This document shows positions 1 to 11,757 of a stretch of 64,000 bases of DNA, in pieces. A program made the position numbers and the translations under genes. Position 1 is the first letter of the stretch; every line of letters begins with the position of its first letter. The DNA is from Hyaloscypha bicolor E. Lineage: Eukaryota; Ascomycota; Leotiomycetes; Helotiales; Hyaloscyphaceae. The notes beneath the pieces are model-generated. The model ran no database searches and had not been told where the DNA came from. It saw only the letters and a list, made by a program, of their open reading frames with translations. The stretch lies in the NCBI RefSeq assembly GCF_002865645.1, contig NW_020194517.1, positions 1,674,001 through 1,738,000 on the forward strand. Reading direction: 5' to 3'.

Positions 1-3000
1 TATTCCGGCTAATATTTTAAGATAAAATTAAAAATAGCTAGCTTTTTTACCTATCTTATTTATTAACTATTTAGTTTTCTCTTAGTTATAAAATATTTCA
101 AGTTATTATAATCTATTTTAATAATAATAATATATTAGGTATATACTAGGTAATATTACTAAATATAAAATACTAAAATAATAGCTAAGAGCTCAGAATT
201 ATATATCTTATACTTATTTTTAATTATAATTATTTTCTTTAAATAAAAAGTAATAAGATATTACCTAGCTTCTACTTTCTTACTAAAAAGCTAAGAAATT
301 ATATTTATAATTATAAATCCTAAAATATCCGTTTTTATATAAATCTTTAAGGCTAAATTAAAATAATAAAGAATTAGTACTATTATAAATATAATTTATA
401 GCTTCTTAAAAGCCCTATCTACCTTATCTATTTAGCTAAAATAATATTATAAGTTCTTACTAGTTTTTAATAAATTAGTTAATTCTTTTACTATTCTAAA
501 GTATTTATAAATAAATCTCTAGTAGAAATTAGTAAAACCCAGAAATACTTAGACTTTTTAGATATTATTCTTTAGGGCCGGCTATTTTCTAATAGCTATA
601 ATTCTATTAATTTCTATTTCCATATTATCTAGGCTAATTATAAACCCCAAGAACTTTATTTTCTTTATATTAAACTTATATTTTACTAAGTTTATAAAAA
701 GCTAGTATTATTATAATTACTTAAATATTATTCTGGGTTCTCTAAATAAATTAAAATATTATTTAGATAAACTATATAAATAATATCTATAAGGCTTATT
801 AGTATATAATTAATATATACCTAAAATATTACTAGAGTATTAAATAGTCTAAAAAATATAATATAATATTTAAAATATTTATAATATATTTAAAATATTA
901 TTTTCTACTTATTACTTTCTTATATTTATAACTAATAATAAGTATTCTTTAAATCTAGCTTTATATATATCTTTATTTTATAAAGCCTATCTATAGTCTT
1001 ACTAATAAGTAATAATAGTATTTAGTTCTTAATAGTAATCTTATTTAGATTCCGGTAATTAATATATAAATATAGGCTACCTCCTTTTTTTAGAATAAAT
1101 ATAATTAGGGTACTAGCTAGGCTAGTAAAATAATAAATTCATTTCTTTTTTAGGCTAGTATTAAGATATTTCTAAAGAATTTTAAGCTTTCTTTCTAATA
1201 AAATATATATAAAACTATATAGTAATTAAGACCCTAGTTCCAGATTTATATAATACTTTATTATATAATAGTTAGGTAATATACCTATAGCCTCTATAGA
1301 AAATATTTAGAAAAGGTTATAATACTTTTTAGGAAATATAGCTATTCTATTAATAGTAATAGTAGTAATTCTTTAGCTATCCGTTATAGAATAAGTAATT
1401 AATAGAAAAACATATATCTTATACTTTATTATTTTAGTAAATTTCCTAGTATTTAGAACTTTAATCTTCTATAATTAAATCTAGTATTTTTATATTACTT
1501 TCCTAAAGAAAATTAGGGAATTAATCTAATAAAACTATAGGAATTCAAGTATTATATTAATATAATTTAGATTAAAATTATATAATATAAAGTATATATT
1601 AGTCTTTTTTTAGTTCCCTAGTATATTCTTAATAATAATACTAAGAATATAATTTTTATATAAATAAATTCTTCTTTTCTCTAGTAAGAATAAGAAAGTT
1701 ACTCTTAATATTAATAAAATACTTATATCTAAAGCTAATTTCCTCTTTATATAATTAGCCTCTATACCTGAGTTTGCTAATACTCTAACTCTTTACTTAT
1801 CTTTTATTATCTTAATAGTAACCTTAATTACTATTCTTATTTTAGGGGCCTTGCTTTTTATAATATAAATAAATATAATTATTATAAGATATATCCGTTT
1901 CCTGGCTTCTTTAATTCTAGATACTTATATACTTTATAGCCAGACTTATTATAATTATAATAAGTCGGTTTCCCTTAATTAGGGCAAGTAGTAATATAAT
2001 AACTCTTTTTCTAGTAAATAAAGCAAATTATACCCAGTCTTATAAATCCTAATATAAGTACTATATTAGACCCTATTACTATATCTTTATTATTTCGGTT
2101 TTATAAACCTTATAATAGAAATATATTTCTCTTTTATTTCTTTTTATTATTTCCTTTTTCTTTTTTTTTATTTCCTTTCTTTTATTATCTTATTAGCTTA
2201 TTATTATATTTCTATTAAATAAATAGGTTTAAATTATTCTTAACTCTTATAACTATAAAAATAAGCTTCTCTTTTTCTTATAAAGTATTTCCTTAATAAT
2301 TAATCTTGTCCCAAATCTCTTGCCTTAAACTACTAAGTTATCTTACTCTTATAATAAACCTATATATCCCAAGTTATCTAATAGGCTATCTAAATAAGAT
2401 ATAAAACTTTAGATACTTTAGCCTAGTTATTATTTAATATTCTTAAACTTGGTAAGGATATTATTACTATAATTCTCTAGATCTAAAATAGAATTCTTTA
2501 TAAATTTAATAAAGACCTCCTAATCTATAGTATTAATACTTACTAATTACTCCTTATACTTCCAGATATCTCTGGCTATATCCTCAAAACAGGAAGTATA
2601 ATATATAACCTTTACTATATTAGTAGCCCAGGTAATCCCGCCATTTTTATATTACTTTAACTCTGCCTAATAAAAGAAGTTCTGGGCTTCTTTAATACTC
2701 TTTCCCCGGTAAATAGGTAGTTCTCGGATTTTTGGAGCCCTCTAAACCAAGAGTACTACCGGGAGTATAATAGGTTCTATACCAGGTATCCAAATATCTT
2801 TAAGATAATAGATCTAAGCTTCTAGCTTCTTTAGATCTTCTCTCTATTATATCTCTATTTCTAACTTAGTAATATAATAGCGAGCTGCCACTAATTTCTC
2901 TATTATTATTATCCTACTTACTAGTTCTAAAAACATCTGAGTTCCACTTCCTTTTCCTAATTAGGCAATATAAAGAATACTTAACTAGGCGCTCCCCTAG

Positions 3001-3459
3001 ATACCCGGTTAGGTTACCCTAGTAATAATAGAGGCGCTTCTCCTAGTTAATACTCTAGCTATTAATATTTTATCTATTAATAGCTTAACTACCTTATAAT
3101 AAACTACTTCCTAAAGATTAGATTAATTAGAATATAAGGCATGTAATAATAGGGTAATATATAAGTAGTCAAGATAAGTGAGCTATAAAGTAATACTTAT
3201 AAGTATAACTAATTCCAAGAATTAATTCTAATAAAAGACTAATTAATACCTCTTTCCAAAGCTAGGAGTATCTCCCTATATATTCCCTAGTACTTAGCCA
3301 AGCCTGCAAAGCACTTTACTTAACTAGGAAACACGATCCTATATAATCCGTATAATTCCGATTGCCTATATAATTCCGATTACAAGCTTTACCTAAAATA
3401 GGAAACTAGATCTATAATATCTAATACCTGTTTATATACTATTACGTGTGCCTATTATA
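1..3459 (-). mobile_element. Ty3/gypsy LTR retrotransposon, partial, RIP-degraded
   Basis: The window opens inside a gypsy-type element lying on the minus strand and ending at its 5' LTR (3133-3459). It aligns throughout with the complete copy at 13679-27699, for example positions 35-340 with 17273-17590. On the minus strand, around 745-800, a degraded reverse transcriptase active site of the Y-L-D-[DN]-I-L-I-Y type followed by E-N can be read. Around 1940-1990 there is the remnant of a CCHC-like zinc knuckle. The order LTR, gag, RT on the minus strand fits gypsy organisation. No frame stays open: TAA and TAG are everywhere and the sequence is extremely AT-rich, as expected after heavy RIP. 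The 3' end lies outside the window, so no target duplication can be checked for this copy. Confidence 0.85.
3133..3459 (-). repeat. 5' LTR of the partial gypsy element (327 bp)
   Basis: This is a 327-bp block with the same length and sequence order as the LTRs at 13679-14005 and 27373-27699. On the minus strand it reads TATAATAGG to GCCTTATA, a TG..CA LTR after C-to-T change. It is less RIP-mutated than the 27.4-kb copy and retains several G and C positions. Confidence 0.85.
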
Positions 3460-3639
3460 AAGGGAAAAGAAGAGTCTAGAGGCTTCTAGGGAAAGCTTAT
3501 AATAAGCATTATATAAGGAGATACTAGAAAGGCTTTTCTGAGTTTATATTTTAGGAATTATTCTTATATAATAAAAAGGAGCCATACTATATATAAGAAA
3601 AGAAAATAGCTTAGTAAAAGCAAGAGAGAAAAGCTAATT

Positions 3640-4260
3640 TGGATATAAGGAATTCCTTAATTAAGAAGGCTAATAAATAGAAGTAGGAAAAAGAGTAAAG
3701 AAAGTAGCTAAGGGACTAAATTAAAGTTTATAGTAAGAAACCTAATAGAACAAGAAAAATATAGAAGTATAATAAGAAAACCGGAGCTTTTATAATAAAG
3801 AATAAATATAGAGGAATTAATTAGTACTAATACTAAAGGGAAATCCTTATTATAAAGCTCTTGCCCTTTATAAAGAAATACCTAAAGAATTATCCAAATA
3901 CTATTATTTAGGAGAATAATATACTAGTCTATAAATCTTATTACTAATAAGGGATTTATAATCTTTAGAGAATTATAAAAATACTCTAGCCAAATAACTT
4001 ATCTAACCTTAATACTACTAAGCCTATATGATTTTATATAAAGAAAGAAACTATAAAGTAGGAACCTACGAGTAATAGAAAGAAGCTAAGGGTAAGATAG
4101 GAGAAATGCTAGGAGAATCTTCCTTAAAGAAAAATTCAAGAGTGGATTAAGGCAATTTCTCATTACGTAAAAGAGGTAATTAGATTAGAGGAAGGGAACG
4201 AGTATAAGGAAGGGCGAAAGAAGGGCCAAGAGAAAAAAGCAGTATATAGCTAAAGTATAT
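3640..4260 (+). mobile_element. Decayed Tc1/mariner-type DDE transposase relic
   Basis: One plus-strand frame, most clearly 3815-4215, reads through as a Tc1-like transposase C-terminus if its stops are ignored. A P-x-T-I-[IV]-x-E-[ND]-N segment sits at about 3896-3920. A W-P-x-N-x-x-x-L-N segment follows with Trp mutated to stop, then a Trp-rich segment, then I-Q-E-W-I and R-L-E-G-G-N-E-Y at about 4130-4205. Nearly all the interrupting codons are TAG or TAA where related fungal transposases have Trp or Gln (TGG or CAG), which is RIP damage. The N-terminal part is unreadable and no terminal inverted repeats were identified. The acidic residue after L-N has also been lost (Lys). The family call comes from remembered motif order, not an alignment. 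Confidence 0.7.
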
Positions 4261-4299
4261 CTTCAAATATGATTAATTTTATCAGGTGATTTACCCTAC

Positions 4300-5798
4300 C
4301 TGCAAGCCCCTTTTTTTAAGCGAAATAGCCTTTAGGGGGCAAGTAAGACCTTACAGGGCACTTTAGTGGACTGCATATAATTATGCCCTGTAATCCCGTC
4401 ACTTTATGCCGTGATCTGCGTAGTTGCGGATATGATGTGGCTAGCAAACGTTTTTGTTTTGGCTAGAATTCATGGCACTGTAAGTCCACTGAACTACTTT
4501 CTAATCATTCCACTGATCCTAACCTTCTTCCGCCTAGAAAAGTCATTATGTAGTAATTCTAGAGCAGGAAAAAGTTGTTCTGGGACGTGGGATTGGATCG
4601 CAGTTTTTTGGGTAACGGAACGAGTCTGGCGGGTCTCTCTGGTAATTGCAGAGAAGAGTCTCTTTGGATAAGCAGTTCTGTTGGCTCGTGGACTTGCTTG
4701 GAACTTGAGGAAGATGCCTCGGATCTTTGCTGTTTCTCCGGGGGTACAGCATAAGCAATAGAAATAATCTAGGGGCATCCGTTATCACCTGAGATTAATC
4801 GGGGAGAGAATTGTGGTGAAGTTGAGCACGTCGCAGAAAGCGAGAACGCGAATGTTGCCTGAGAAAAGCATCGAAAGGGATCTCGAGGGAAGTTTTTAGA
4901 TCCATCAGCAGGAGAGACACTCCTGCCTAAATTATGCGTTTTGAACGTTTATTCTCACTAGGCAGTATCTTTGAGGCTAAATTAGATGAGCTCCACTGGT
5001 CTAAGTAGAAAGGATTTATATCAGCTTCCCAGAACCTCGACTCCATCCCAATCCCAAGCACAAGCACAACTAGATGGCTTTTTCTTAGAAAATATCCTGT
5101 ACAGTACGTTTGTTGTCGGCTTTCCATATTTGTAGAAAAAACATACAAATGTCTCGCCCAATCCGTGAGTTTTCTCTTCGCGAAAGTGGCCATCTGGCTA
5201 AAGAGGGCTGTCTAACCAGAGACACCCGAAGTCGGAGAGCTTCTTTCCAAACTCGGCAAAATAAAGACCGGTGAGGAAGATCTGAGGTCTGCGAGAGGCT
5301 TCGGCCAAGAGTATGCTAAGGTCAACTTCCCAAGAACAATTGCGGTCAGATTCGCAGAGATTTTGGCGAAATGAGCGTGAAAATCCTGATAAACTCTACC
5401 ATGCAAGATGCAATGGAGTCTGAACTCAAGGGAGCCGATAATGATCAAACACAAGATCTAGGCGGCTTCGGAAAGTATGCTGAGAAAAGCAAAAACGTCT
5501 CGAAAGGTAGACCATAAGCCAAACCTTTCAGCATCCATGAAACGGCGAAGGGGTGGGGGAACTGAAACAAATGACCTTGCTTCTGAAGCCCGATCTGGGC
5601 CCAAAATATCACGTCACAATGTTCCATCGAATCAGACAGCATCTGCGAAGACCTCGGGTGCGAATGGCGACTTGCTTGGTCTCGAAAGGATACATGTTTG
5701 AGATTGGGTCTCACTTGTACATTTTCTACATCTCCCACGGAGTCACAAGGGTTCATACACCAGTTCCCAGTGACTTTCATCTTGCCGCCGATCACCCC
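4300..5798. other. Normal-GC intergenic stretch, no gene seen
   Basis: Base composition returns to normal here, but no ORF over about 120 codons has plausible composition or splice structure. The part nearest 5798 is probably the 3' UTR and downstream flank of the minus-strand membrane-protein gene. Confidence 0.5.
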
Positions 5799-7095
5799 TT
5801 AAAGCACCTTGAACCTCCCCTTCGTCCCTCCGAAGCACAACTCATCAAGGCCCTGTCGTGCAAGTTTCTTGTACCGTCCCTTCCCATTCCCATCACCAAC
5901 CCTCGCCTCGCTTCCCCCGATATTCTCATACCTCAAAATTTCCTCTCTCCAATACCACCCCGCTGCTATTGTGACTCCTGGCCCAAAACACAACGTCGTC
6001 AATCCTCCCATCGAGAGGAGAAAAATCCAGCTTTGCTGCACGAGATCTGCGCTTTTCAAATCCGCGAAGAGGTATACGAGCCACATGAGCGCGCTGCCGA
6101 ATGCTGAGAGGTGGGACACTTGGAAGTATCTTCTCATGAGCGAAACGAAAGTGGGTTCTGTGTTGCTCGTATCTTGAGGAATGAAGATCATGGTGAGCGA
6201 ATATGGGCTGTTGAGAAGTGTGTAGATCCATACTCCCGCTGAGATGGCTGCAAACGTTGAAATGGTTGCTCTGATGATGTTGTTGTCATTGCTTGAGTTC
6301 TCGCTTTCTTGCTTTTTGGCTGGTGGTTCAGTCTTGGACGAGAACGCAGAAGTCCGAGTCCGGATCCACTGTGCAACACTGACCCAAAGCGGGAATATCT
6401 GCCATGCCCATGTCCAGCGATGACGAATGGATGGTGAAGGACCGAGGAACATGAGTGAAATGGGAAGATAAGAGAACAGGCACAAAGTCAAGAAGACTGC
6501 TCTGCTGAAATGGGGATTTATATTTTGAGTCTTGGGATAGGAACGGCGACTCAAAGGAGAGTTTGTGTAGTGTAGGAAAAAGTACAAGGGTGCAATGATC
6601 CCAAGGCCGAAAACTTGGGCGAAAAGACCGAAGAGGACCGGACTGTGGACCATTAGTATTATTCAAGCAAATGAGCATGCAATTCAACACTCACAACCTT
6701 GCAGGGCTGTATTCATTTGACCTCTTCGCCGATTCAAGAAGCCAGATGCAGTACAGGAGACTGTAATCCACAAGAAATCCGAAGTTCTGGAACCAGCTAA
6801 CAGGATCGGCTCCCAATGTTGATGGTGCAAAAGCAAGTGTTTTCGGTCTCCAAAAATCATCGAGGACTTTGATATCGAGAAATTTGGTCGAAATTGGGAC
6901 ATCGATCGAACCAAGCCTGATTCTTCCCGAGAGAATGGTGGAATCGAGGTATGGGGTGACGGGGTTGGAGCTGGAGTGCCCTTTGAGTGAAACAAAACTC
7001 CATAATAACAACACAATGAATGGGAGAGCTGCAGTAGAGCGGACAATGATGTTTTCATGGAGATTTGACGGATTCCAGGTAGCGATGGGAGCCAT
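5799..7095 (-). CDS. Multi-pass membrane protein, possibly AtmA/PaxA-like (2 exons)
   Basis: Two exons, complement(6695..7095) and complement(5799..6642), give 414 residues. The 52-nt intron has donor GTGAGT, a CTAAT branch-like site and acceptor CACAG, and joins the frames exactly. The ATG at 7095 is used because the upstream in-frame extension contains only a GTG. The protein is strongly hydrophobic. A TM helix lies near residues 21-38, and several more follow in exon 2, including segments around V-L-F-G-L-F, F-L-T-L-C-L-F-S-Y-L and S-A-L-M-W-L-V-Y-L. A charged loop rich in K, S and N sits mid-protein, and the C-terminus is basic and cytoplasmic-looking. The overall shape recalls the fungal AtmA/PaxA membrane proteins of indole-diterpene clusters. 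No other such biosynthetic gene is present here, so a pathway role should not be assumed. It is transcribed away from the MARVEL-like gene. Confidence 0.7.
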
Positions 7096-8054
7096 TTTGA
7101 TATTTGGCACGTGATGCGACCCCTTTTGCCCCTGAGAGTTAAGCGAGGAGTAAGTTCTGGCAGATTTGAGGCTTGATGTCTCTCTGCTTGTTTCTTATTC
7201 GGATTAGAAGACTCTCCAATATTTTTCCAAGAGAAAATAAAACGATCCAGGAGGAGCTTCGTGGTCACCTTATAACTTGAGGTCCTGTCAAGCGCTGAGG
7301 GTCTATTCGACGATAGCAATTGGCTGTCGTACATGCACGCTGACTGATCCACTACGATCACGATGGTTTTGGGGGGCTCAGTAGATAACGTCAGCGAGAA
7401 TAGCACCATTTTATCCGATGGATTGCCTTTTTTGACTACTCTGTCGATCTCACTGTAGATTGGTTGCCAGCTGTTATTCATCTTGTTGGACTTGTCTGAA
7501 ACTTGGCGAAGTTGGCTTTTCGCGTGCCTCCCCTCAAGGTGTTGAATACGACTGCCAATCGAAGCTCTCGATTCAAGACTAAGGAAGTGGTCCTGACTGG
7601 GCATCCTTCGGAGTAAAGGAAAGCCATTCTCATCTATATCTCGTCAATTATGTCAAGAATATCATCCCACCCCGCTGAAGTGACCGATCGCTAAAATAAG
7701 AGGCTCTCGCTAAATTTCAGGCTCGGAAATGCGAGAAGAATCCTTTTCTTCGACGTCTAAGGGTTCACGAAGGTAATTTTCGTTCCAGTAGTTAGCTTTT
7801 GCAAGTTCATCCATAATAAATCAGATAATTGACCTCTTCCTCTTCCCTATGGAAATGCCTATCTTCTTGAAACCTAATCTTGAAACCTAACCAAGACAGC
7901 ATAAATCCGTAAATAGATTTCTTATCACATGACTGTCAGCGGATAACTTGAGGCTGAGCTTCTGAAACATTCGAGCCCGCACTCCTCCTACTCCGTCCCG
8001 TCTCATGACTCCATCCTCGTCCGATCTTTGAATCTGCAAAGAACGACGAACACG
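7096..8054. promoter_or_regulatory. Divergent intergenic region, shared promoter of two membrane-protein genes
   Basis: About 960 bp separate the start codons of the minus-strand membrane protein (7095) and the plus-strand MARVEL-like gene (8055). No convincing TATA box or conserved motif could be picked out. An open minus-strand frame crosses part of this stretch, but it has no recognisable content. Confidence 0.45.
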
Positions 8055-8996
8055 ATGGTCTTGAAGCGCAATGTCCGAGGCGGCGTGCCGTCACCCTATC
8101 CGCGATTCCTTTTCCATGGCCTGAGATCTGCGCAATTGATCGCTGCTGTCATTGTGAGCGGAATAATTGCTTATTTTATCTACTACCTTCGTACGCTTCA
8201 CTCCCTGACTCTGAGATCGTAGACCTTGCTGACAGCAGTTTGATGCACAGGAATGGAGAATATCCCTATTCCATGGACCTTCATTGTGGTAGGTACCGCA
8301 GCTTCGTTTGGTGAGGATATCGACTGACAGACACTCAGCTTTTCGCCGTATCACTCGCAACGATCATTGCACTTACCGTCACAATCTGCCTATACAACTT
8401 CACATACCTTGCTCCATCATTCAATATTGTGCTAAATGGCAGCACGTCGATTCTGTGGGCAATGGGGTTTGGGATGCTGACTTGGTCTGTCAGGAACTCG
8501 CATGTGTTGGCGAGACAATGTACAGGAAAGGAGTTTGGCGGAGAGGCAGAAGCCAGTGTATGCAGGGATTATAAAGCTTTGTGGGCTATGGCACTATGCG
8601 GAACGTATGTTGACACTCCCGTTATTCATTCGCAGATGAGCAAATGCTTCTAAGACTAGAGGCTAACACCCAACCTGCAGTGTTTCGACTTTCGCTGCAT
8701 TAGCTCTCGATATCCATACACAGCAGAAGACAACAAAACGCGGAGTGTACGCTATGCCAGAAGATGACAAGCAGGCGCAGAAGTTGGCGACCGAATTGAA
8801 ATCTATACCGTCGATGCGGGTGCGGACTCAAGGATACGATATCCCTAGAGAACAGGGCCCTGTGGTTACGGGAAGTGGGCCGACGTGGCAGTTACCTGAA
8901 GAGGACATCGCATATCACAATCGTTATGGGGCAGAGGAAGAGACGCATGGACCGGTGTATACCGATGAACCCAACAATCGGTTGCTTCAACACTAG
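8055..8996 (+). CDS. Four-TM MARVEL-like membrane protein (4 exons)
   Basis: Exons 8055-8190, 8251-8288, 8339-8604 and 8681-8996 give 251 residues. All three introns have GT..AG ends (GTACGC, GTAGGT, GTATGT), run 50-76 nt and keep the frame. Four hydrophobic segments lie near residues 28-45, 53-78, 90-106 and 137-160. They are followed by a hydrophilic tail of about 90 residues rich in E, P, T and Q. The short basic N-terminus, four closely spaced helices and cytosolic tail match fungal MARVEL-domain proteins, which sit in the plasma or endomembranes. A conserved-looking R-N-S-H segment follows TM3. The family call rests on topology and general resemblance, so a different tetraspan family remains possible. 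It starts about 0.96 kb from the divergent membrane-protein gene. Confidence 0.75.
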
Positions 8997-9189
8997 TGCA
9001 TACGAAGATTGTACTCCGGGTCTAGGAGGGAGGAGTTGTATAAGAGAGAAGGATCTATAAGATAATAGTTGGATGTTCTCATTGGGATTTGGAGTTAGGG
9101 TAATGACGGCCACAGGTGTGACGATGGGCTGGGTCCAGATATTAGAGCAGAATTGAATCTTTTACTAGTAGTCTACACGCGTTGCAATT

Positions 9190-10077
9190 GCTTTTAGTTT
9201 AAAAGTAATGGCTAGGCATAATTCCTAGACAAGTTATAAAGCCCTAGACTTACTAAGTAAAACAAACGATTTCTATTTTTATAATTATTTTATTTCTCTC
9301 TATCAAGAAGTCATATAAGTTAAAATAATTATTAATTATTAAACTAAAACTATTAATTATTTTCCTAAAAAAGAATTACTTAAGTCTTATATTACAAATA
9401 TATAAGATCTAAAGTAATTAGAAACAATATTTTAATATTATTAATAATAAAGAAGCTAATATATAATTTATATAATTTTATTATTTTAAAAAAAATCGAG
9501 AATTATAATAATGAGAATTAAATTTTATTTGTTTTATAAAAGTTATAAGCATATAATAATTAAATTATTATAAGATATATTTAATACTTAATTTAAACTT
9601 AAGTACACTTTATTGAAAAAAAACAAATTATATTAAGCTAATATATAAGCTCTTTATTTTTTATATTTTTATAAAAAAAATATAAGGAATAGTTTAAATA
9701 TTAAATACTTTTAATAAAAAGAAGAAGAAAAGAAGCTAATTAGAATATACTATACATTAAATTTATTGTTTTAGTATTTTTTTCAATAAAAATAGCTTCT
9801 CTTATATAAGAATTATATATAAATTCTTTTTTACAAGCTTAATATAAGGTTTTATTAAACGAATTAAACGAATTTCTTATAAATGCCTTATTTAATAAGG
9901 CTTTTAATAAAATATATAATTATAAAATTATATTTATTAAGTACTTTAAAACGAATAAATCTTTTAAATCTTAGTATAATTTCAAGAAAAGAATTATATA
10001 TATTATAAGAGAAGAGTTTTTATTTTTATTTTTATTAATTAATTAAAATATTATTTAATATAATCTATTAATTAGAT
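9190..10077. repeat. AT-rich RIP-like relic
   Basis: Composition drops abruptly to mostly A and T with long runs of T and A and no open frame. This resembles the RIP-mutated islands elsewhere in the window, but no transposon motif could be recognised. The short MARVEL-like 3' flank lies immediately to the left. Confidence 0.55.
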
Positions 10078-10222
10078 ATAATGCAATTGCTCTGCTTAGT
10101 TAGACTCTATATACTTATATTCCAGAGCTTTCACGCTTCACTTGAAGCTCTTTTCTAGCCAGTTTTATTGAACTCTTTTGCCCTCAATGCAACTCCCTTC
10201 TCTGCTCGATTTACGTGCATTA
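10078..10222 (+). repeat. Copia LTR fragment
   Basis: From TGCAATTGCTCTGCTTAG onward, this follows the copia LTR at 12705-12875. Shared pieces include the segment with GAAGCTCTTTTC, the AACTCTTTT motif, and the end CTCTGC..GTGCATTA. The first 25 or so bases of the LTR are missing or unrecognisable. It keeps a GC content higher than the neighbouring relic. Confidence 0.65.
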
Positions 10223-10283
10223 TTAACAGTATCTGGCTGTAATCTCCCCAGGCAGCTCCGGAAATGAAAGCAGGCTTAGAAGG

Positions 10284-10306
10284 AGCAAGCAAGCAAGCAA
10301 GCAAGA
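10284..10306 (+). repeat. (GCAA)n microsatellite
   Basis: Five consecutive AAGC/GCAA units lie just right of the LTR fragment. Confidence 0.8.
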
Positions 10307-10454
10307 AAACTGATAAAGGCTATGAGAATAGATTCATTGCTATCATGACGAAAGTCTCTACCTAGAACCAATATCGGCCAAAATCCAAACAAAGACTTCG
10401 ACTTCGCAGAAACTCAAATATATAAGCCGTTAGAATCCCAACAATCCTCAACAA

Positions 10455-11757
10455 TCACCAAATAGAAGATAAAATCGCCGCCGCACCTCTCTCCGTAGAC
10501 TGATTGATCGTCAACTGTGCCGCAAGCGCAGCCTGGCTATTCGCCAGTCGTTGACTCATATACAACGCCTGCTGCTGCTGTCGCAGAATTTGCTCTCCTG
10601 CCACCTGCATTGCATCGTTCGGATTCCGCAGGTTAGGGTGGCTGCGTGCCGAAGTAAGTGGTTGGCTCGGGGCTGAGAGGTAGTTGGGTGCTGGGTATCG
10701 GCTGTGTTCAACTGCGTCCCAGTTTCGAAGGCCTTGGGAAGAGGAACTGCTGTTTTGGCGTCCCAAAGATTCGAGATAGTCTAGCCCAGACCAATCTTCC
10801 CCTTGACCTGTTGCATTTGGCTTGATACTTAGAGAAGCGAGTGTTAGTTGTTCGGCAGCAGCTTGTCCTCCTCGTGAAGCAGTTTGTTTCTGAGCAACAG
10901 CCTGCTTCTCTATCTCACGGAAACTGGCGTTGAGGAAATTTGTGATGGCTCTCGTATCTCTCGCCAAATCTAACCTGCTGCTCCTGATATGGTGCAATGG
11001 ACTTATAATTGCATTGTCTAGCGTTATAAAGAACTCTGACTCGTCGCTAAAGGCATCCATTGATATGAACTACTCACTGAAGTCAGCTGGTTCTTCAGAT
11101 ATCTTTAAAAGCAGAGTGAGTAGATGAACATGCTGTGATGTTCCGGCCACCTGTGCCCGTACTCGTTATTGCATCAAATGCTTCCGCTAGCTTTGGTCTC
11201 GCGGAATATAGTGTCCGTCCCTGAGCAGTGATCACCGCGAAATTCTTATGCTTCCCCAGAGCCACCAGCCGTGGCATATCAATGCCTGCAGGCATATAAC
11301 TGAAGCCCGATTGTATAAACTCCTCCAATTTCTCTGGTAGCCCATCCCACCGATATCTATTCTTATCCATAACGAAGAACGCACCATTCTCCCCCAGAGT
11401 GACCTTAAGACTGGCAACATCGCGCAGATAAGCTCCCGACTTAGGTTCAAAAAGCCAATCTACCAGCTTCTGAGGAAGACTATCGTGATAAATGATGAAG
11501 CGATTGTCTTGCTTCATGGTGAGGATGTAACTCTCGATGGGGCCGAAGGCACAGGAGAGCCATTTCAGAGATTGTAGACCGGCTTGCGTTTCGACTAGGA
11601 CATCGAATTTGCTCTCAAGGGATTGAGGGATGTTGTTCCTGGCGGTACCGATCAGCCTTGCGGAGCAGGAGGGGGCTTTGACTCACATGTACAGATTCCA
11701 GCCATCGCACAGGAAATAGCGGTCGTTTGGCCCGAGAGCGAAAATCAACTCGCCCAT
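10455..11757 (-). CDS. Conserved-looking protein of unknown function (3 exons)
   Basis: Three exons are proposed: complement(11687..11757), complement(11134..11638) and complement(10455..11069), giving 396 residues. Intron 1 (48 nt) is a standard GTGAGT..CCAG intron that joins the frames exactly. Intron 2 (64 nt) is proposed as GC..AG: no GT donor in the right phase links exons 2 and 3 without a stop, whereas GCATGT..GTGAGTAG does, with a CTGAC branch site. The N-terminal 190 residues are compact and globular (starts M-G-E-L-I-F-A-L, several F-x-x-D and W-L motifs). The last 200 residues are polar, with a predicted helix near the exon 3 start and a Q-rich tail (QQQQ). I do not recognise the family. 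The gene is wedged between an AT-rich relic and the retrotransposon stack but shows no RIP damage itself. Confidence 0.6.

Noticed and set aside
4411..5454. Several 60-116 codon frames on both strands
   Set aside because: Mutually overlapping, no domains, no splice structure, and composition like non-coding DNA.
6684..7604. 306-codon minus-strand open frame overlapping the first exon of the membrane-protein gene
   Set aside because: Its 3' half is a shadow frame of the well-supported exon 6695-7095, and its 5' half has no recognisable content.
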